Notes under the pieces: generated by a model | Seen by the model: the letters and a program-made list of their open reading frames with translations, nothing else | Told to the model about the DNA's origin: nothing | Databases searched by the model: none | DNA from: Thermoplasmata archaeon | GTDB taxonomy: Archaea; Thermoplasmatota; Thermoplasmata; Sysuiplasmatales; Sysuiplasmataceae | Assembly (NCBI GenBank): GCA_021811925.1 | Contig: JAKAPY010000080.1 | Location: 1-7,527 of the forward strand | Direction: 5' to 3' | DNA length: 7,527 nt | Shown here: piece by piece, positions 6,088 to 7,527 of the stretch | How positions within the stretch are numbered: the stretch's first letter is position 1 | Layout of the letters: the number at the start of each line of letters is the position of its first letter | Position numbers and translations under genes: made by a program

Positions 6088-6310
6088 CAGCATAGGTTCA
6101 TCGACATACTACAAATGGAAGAGGGAAGGTCTTCAGGGGATGAAGGAGGCTGTCGCCGGACCAAACAAAGAGGTCATCGCGCTGAAGCAGGAGAACGCAC
6201 GTCTCAAGAAACTCGTCGCAGAGGAGGCGCTGGTCATCGACCGTCTCAGGGAGCTCAACGAGGCGATCACAAAGGGAAAAAACGAGTCATGGAGGCGTTC
6301 AGGGCAATGA
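6088..6310 (+). CDS. IS3-family OrfA, 3' exon
   Basis: After the intron the frame continues SIGSSTYYKWKREGLQGMKE, then a leucine-zipper-like coiled coil (ALKQENARLKKLVAEE followed by LVIDRLRELNEA), and stops at 6308-6310. The order of helix-turn-helix then coiled coil is typical of IS3 OrfA, where the zipper mediates OrfA/OrfAB multimerisation. An unspliced reading from GTG 6014 through domains V and VI is open, but its first ~24 residues are intron RNA sequence and not a natural N-terminus. Spliced from ATG 3929 the protein would have 109 residues, normal for OrfA. The 3' end overlaps orfB by 22 bases in the -1 frame. Confidence 0.8.
6277..6283 (+). promoter_or_regulatory. -1 ribosomal frameshift site A AAA AAC
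   Basis: In orfA's frame the codons are GGA AAA AAC, so the heptamer A-AAA-AAC is in the exact phase required for tandem -1 slippage. Slipping moves ribosomes into the orfB frame (AAA AAA CGA GTC ATG GAG), giving a fused OrfAB of about 387 residues. A weak downstream stem CGAGT (6283-6287) / ACTCG (6324-6328) might stimulate slippage. The heptamer and phase are direct observations, and its use is inferred from the IS3 family. Confidence 0.75.
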
Positions 6311-7143
6311 TATCTCAAAGAGAACTCGGCGTGTCTTCGGCTGCATTCATGCTCCACACGTCCAGGTCATCATTCCAGTATGCTGGACGCCCTCCGTCCA
6401 GGCGTTTCAGGGCAGATGAACGGGAGAAGAGGCGGCTCATAGGGAGTCTGGCAGGCGGGAACATAACATACGGTTACCGCCGCATCTGGGCGCTGCTGAG
6501 GAGGCGGGGCGTGTTCATAAGCAGGAACAGGGTCAGGCGCATCATGGGTGAAATGCACCTGCTCAGGGAGGCGCATTTCCCGAGGCCAAGGCTGCCTCAG
6601 ACGGGCAACCTTGTTTCGGACACCCCTGACACAAGGTGGTACACGGACATCACTTACATTGACACGACCGACTTCGGCCCCTGCGCATTCATCGAGATTG
6701 AGGATGCGTGCACGAGGGAGATAATCGCCTGGAACTTCCTCGTGTCGTGCGGAGCTGCAGAGGCGTTCGCTGTCGTGGAGGAGGCGGTCATGAACCGCTT
6801 CCCCTCGGGAAGGGCCGATGGTCTGCGCCTGAAGACGGACGGCGGCAGCCAGTTCACATCGACAACATTCAGGGAAGGATGCTCGCTGCTCGGCATAAAG
6901 CTCGAGGCAACAAGGAAGAGAAAGCCCGAGGACAACGGCATGATCGAGTCTCTGCATGGTCATTTCAAGAACGATTATGTGTTTATCCGGGAAAACATGT
7001 GCTTCGCTGAAACGCAGCTCATGCTGTCTCAGGCGGTAAGGCACTACAACGGGGAAAGGCCCCATTCTTCGCTCGGCTACCTGACGCCGAGCGAGCTGAG
7101 GAAATCTCTTGATGAGCAGGTAAGGAGAGAGGTGATTCAGTGA
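6289..7143 (+). CDS. IS3-family transposase OrfB (DDE recombinase domain)
   Basis: From ATG 6289 this is 284 residues. The N-terminal ~100 carry the IS3 'HTH_21'-type region with GNITYGYRRIWALLRRRG and NRVRRIMGEMHLL. The rve integrase core follows with WYTDITYI (D120), LKTDGGSQFTS (D184) and NGMIESLHGHFKNDY (E220). Exactly 35 residues separate D184 from E220, the DD(35)E signature, and a Lys follows seven residues after E220. The end HYNGERPHSSLGYLTPSEL is the classical IS3 tail. It cuts and joins IS ends by copy-out/paste-in through a circular intermediate, normally as the OrfAB fusion made by frameshifting at 6277-6283. The frame is open further upstream only because it runs through the intron ORF's alternative frame. 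No lesion is visible, so transposase activity is plausible if the intron splices. Confidence 0.95.
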   Translation: MEAFRAMISQRELGVSSAAFMLHTSRSSFQYAGRPPSRRFRADEREKRRLIGSLAGGNITYGYRRIWALLRRRGVFISRNRVRRIMGEMHLLREAHFPRPRLPQTGNLVSDTPDTRWYTDITYIDTTDFGPCAFIEIEDACTREIIAWNFLVSCGAAEAFAVVEEAVMNRFPSGRADGLRLKTDGGSQFTSTTFREGCSLLGIKLEATRKRKPEDNGMIESLHGHFKNDYVFIRENMCFAETQLMLSQAVRHYNGERPHSSLGYLTPSELRKSLDEQVRREVIQ

Positions 7144-7160
7144 AGCACAGAGAAGAAAGC

Positions 7161-7196
7161 GAGTCCAGGGAGACCCTTTCCCTCCCCTCTGGACTC
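7161..7196. repeat. Hairpin in the right end of the IS, 8 bp perfect stem
   Basis: GAGTCCAG (7161-7168) is the exact reverse complement of CTGGACTC (7189-7196), with partial pairing continuing inward (G·T, G-C). It starts 17 bases after the orfB stop and overlaps the right inverted repeat. It could terminate the transposase transcript or block transcription entering from outside. No U-run follows it on the plus strand. Confidence 0.5.
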
Positions 7197-7213
7197 CCTA
7201 CTTGATGTGTAAA
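7192..7213. repeat. Right terminal inverted repeat of the IS3-family element
   Basis: The reverse complement begins TTTACACAT and has GGAG at positions 17-20, matching the left end at 3922-3943. Confidence 0.65.
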
Positions 7214-7372
7214 GATCAAAGCACGTCGAGGAAGTATTCGCCTGCGGATGTGCTTGAGCATCTGTCAAGGGTGCAGATGCTCAGTGTGGACCGCAGGTGG
7301 ATCATGACCGAGATGCCGAAGAAGACGAGAGAGATTATAGCGCAGCTGGAGATACCTATTATTCAAAATTGA
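7205..7372 (+). pseudogene. C-terminal remnant of a different transposase (possibly IS1634/IS4-like)
   Basis: An open frame of 55 codons starts at ATG 7205, inside the IS end, and stops at 7370-7372. From 7214 on it leaves the IS and reads SRKYSPADVLEHLSRVQML, RRWIMTEMPKKTREIIAQLE and then IPIIQN. The pattern 'YSP-x-x-V-L-x-x-L-S-R-V ... W-x-x-T-E-x-P-K-K-x-R-E-I-x-x-x-L' resembles the tail of archaeal DDE transposases of the IS1634/IS4 type, judged from memory. The catalytic part is missing. It is best read as the right-hand piece of a gene broken by the IS3 insertion, with a possible left-hand piece at 3840-3920. It could alternatively be an unrelated small protein. Confidence 0.45.
7214..7216. 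repeat. Candidate 3-bp target-site duplication GAT (right copy)
   Basis: GAT directly follows ATGTGTAAA at the right end and matches 3918-3920 at the left. Support is limited by its short length. Confidence 0.4.
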
Positions 7373-7527
7373 CGGAGTTATGGATTAATGAGCCAGCCTA
7401 TGGATATTTATGCCGAACCGCTGCACGTGGCAGGCTAACAGCTGCATTCGATTTGACTAGCGTCAGCAGCGTGTTTGAACTTGGCAATTATTTCCTGACA
7501 CCGTCGGACTTCATTTTTTCCCGTATC

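Larger units (their letters stand above)
3921..7213 (+). mobile_element. IS3-family insertion sequence carrying a group II intron
   Basis: The element spans about 3293 bases. Subtracting the 2052-base intron leaves ~1241, a normal IS3-family size. Its left end (3922 onward) and the reverse complement of its right end (7213 backward) both begin TTTACACAT and share a further GGAG block at positions 17-20, with about 16 of the first 22 bases identical. GAT flanks both ends. It encodes orfA (split by the intron) and orfB with a DD(35)E triad, linked by a -1 slippery site. The terminal bases are not the TG...CA found in many IS3 members, so exact ends could shift by a base or two. All genes in it lie on the plus strand. 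Confidence 0.8.

Noticed and set aside
5671..6288. Long N-terminal extension of orfB
   Set aside because: This open stretch is the alternative frame of the intron reverse transcriptase and crosses domains V and VI, so it is not a natural part of the transposase.
6370..7065. Minus-strand 231-codon frame opposite orfB
   Set aside because: It is an antisense shadow of the DDE transposase and has no motifs of its own.
1..7527. CRISPR array, phage attachment site or toxin-antitoxin pair
   Set aside because: No regularly spaced direct repeats, integrase or recognisable toxin/antitoxin pair were found on either strand.

Overview
The window most likely comes from an archaeon, and the style fits Thermoplasmata best. 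Two adjacent minus-strand genes encode membrane-anchored extracellular proteins crowded with N-glycosylation sequons, TATA-like boxes lie in the gaps, and strong Shine-Dalgarno sites are scarce outside the mobile DNA. This placement is an inference from protein style. No rRNA or other firm phylogenetic marker is present.

Layout, left to right. Positions 1-173 hold the 5' part of a RidA-family gene (minus strand, cut by the window edge). Positions 174-741 contain no recognisable gene, only a palindromic TATATATA and three hairpins. Positions 742-1581 and 1638-3674 (minus strand, 63 bases apart counting from stop to start codon) look like an operon. Its first gene is a ~680-residue surface protein with one N-terminal membrane segment, beta-sandwich repeats and a C-terminal Hint (hedgehog/intein-type) domain that has lost part of its catalytic set. 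Its second is a 279-residue signal-anchored, sequon-rich protein.

The right half is nested mobile DNA. An IS3-family insertion sequence (about 3921-7213) has 9 identical bases at each terminus, GAT on both flanks, an orfA, and an orfB with a perfect DD(35)E triad. Its orfA is split by a complete group II intron (4036-6087). The intron starts GTGCG, ends AT, and carries a 423-residue reverse transcriptase/maturase, a recognisable domain V with an AGC triad, and a domain VI with a bulged A seven bases from the 3' end. Removing the intron joins the two orfA parts in frame and rebuilds a helix-turn-helix. OrfA and orfB are then connected by a -1 slippery heptamer A AAA AAC, so making full transposase would need both RNA splicing and programmed frameshifting.

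The IS3 element itself appears to sit inside a decayed transposase gene of another family. Its C-terminal tail lies at 7214-7372, and a candidate upstream piece lies just left of the IS. From 7373 to the end no gene can be supported.
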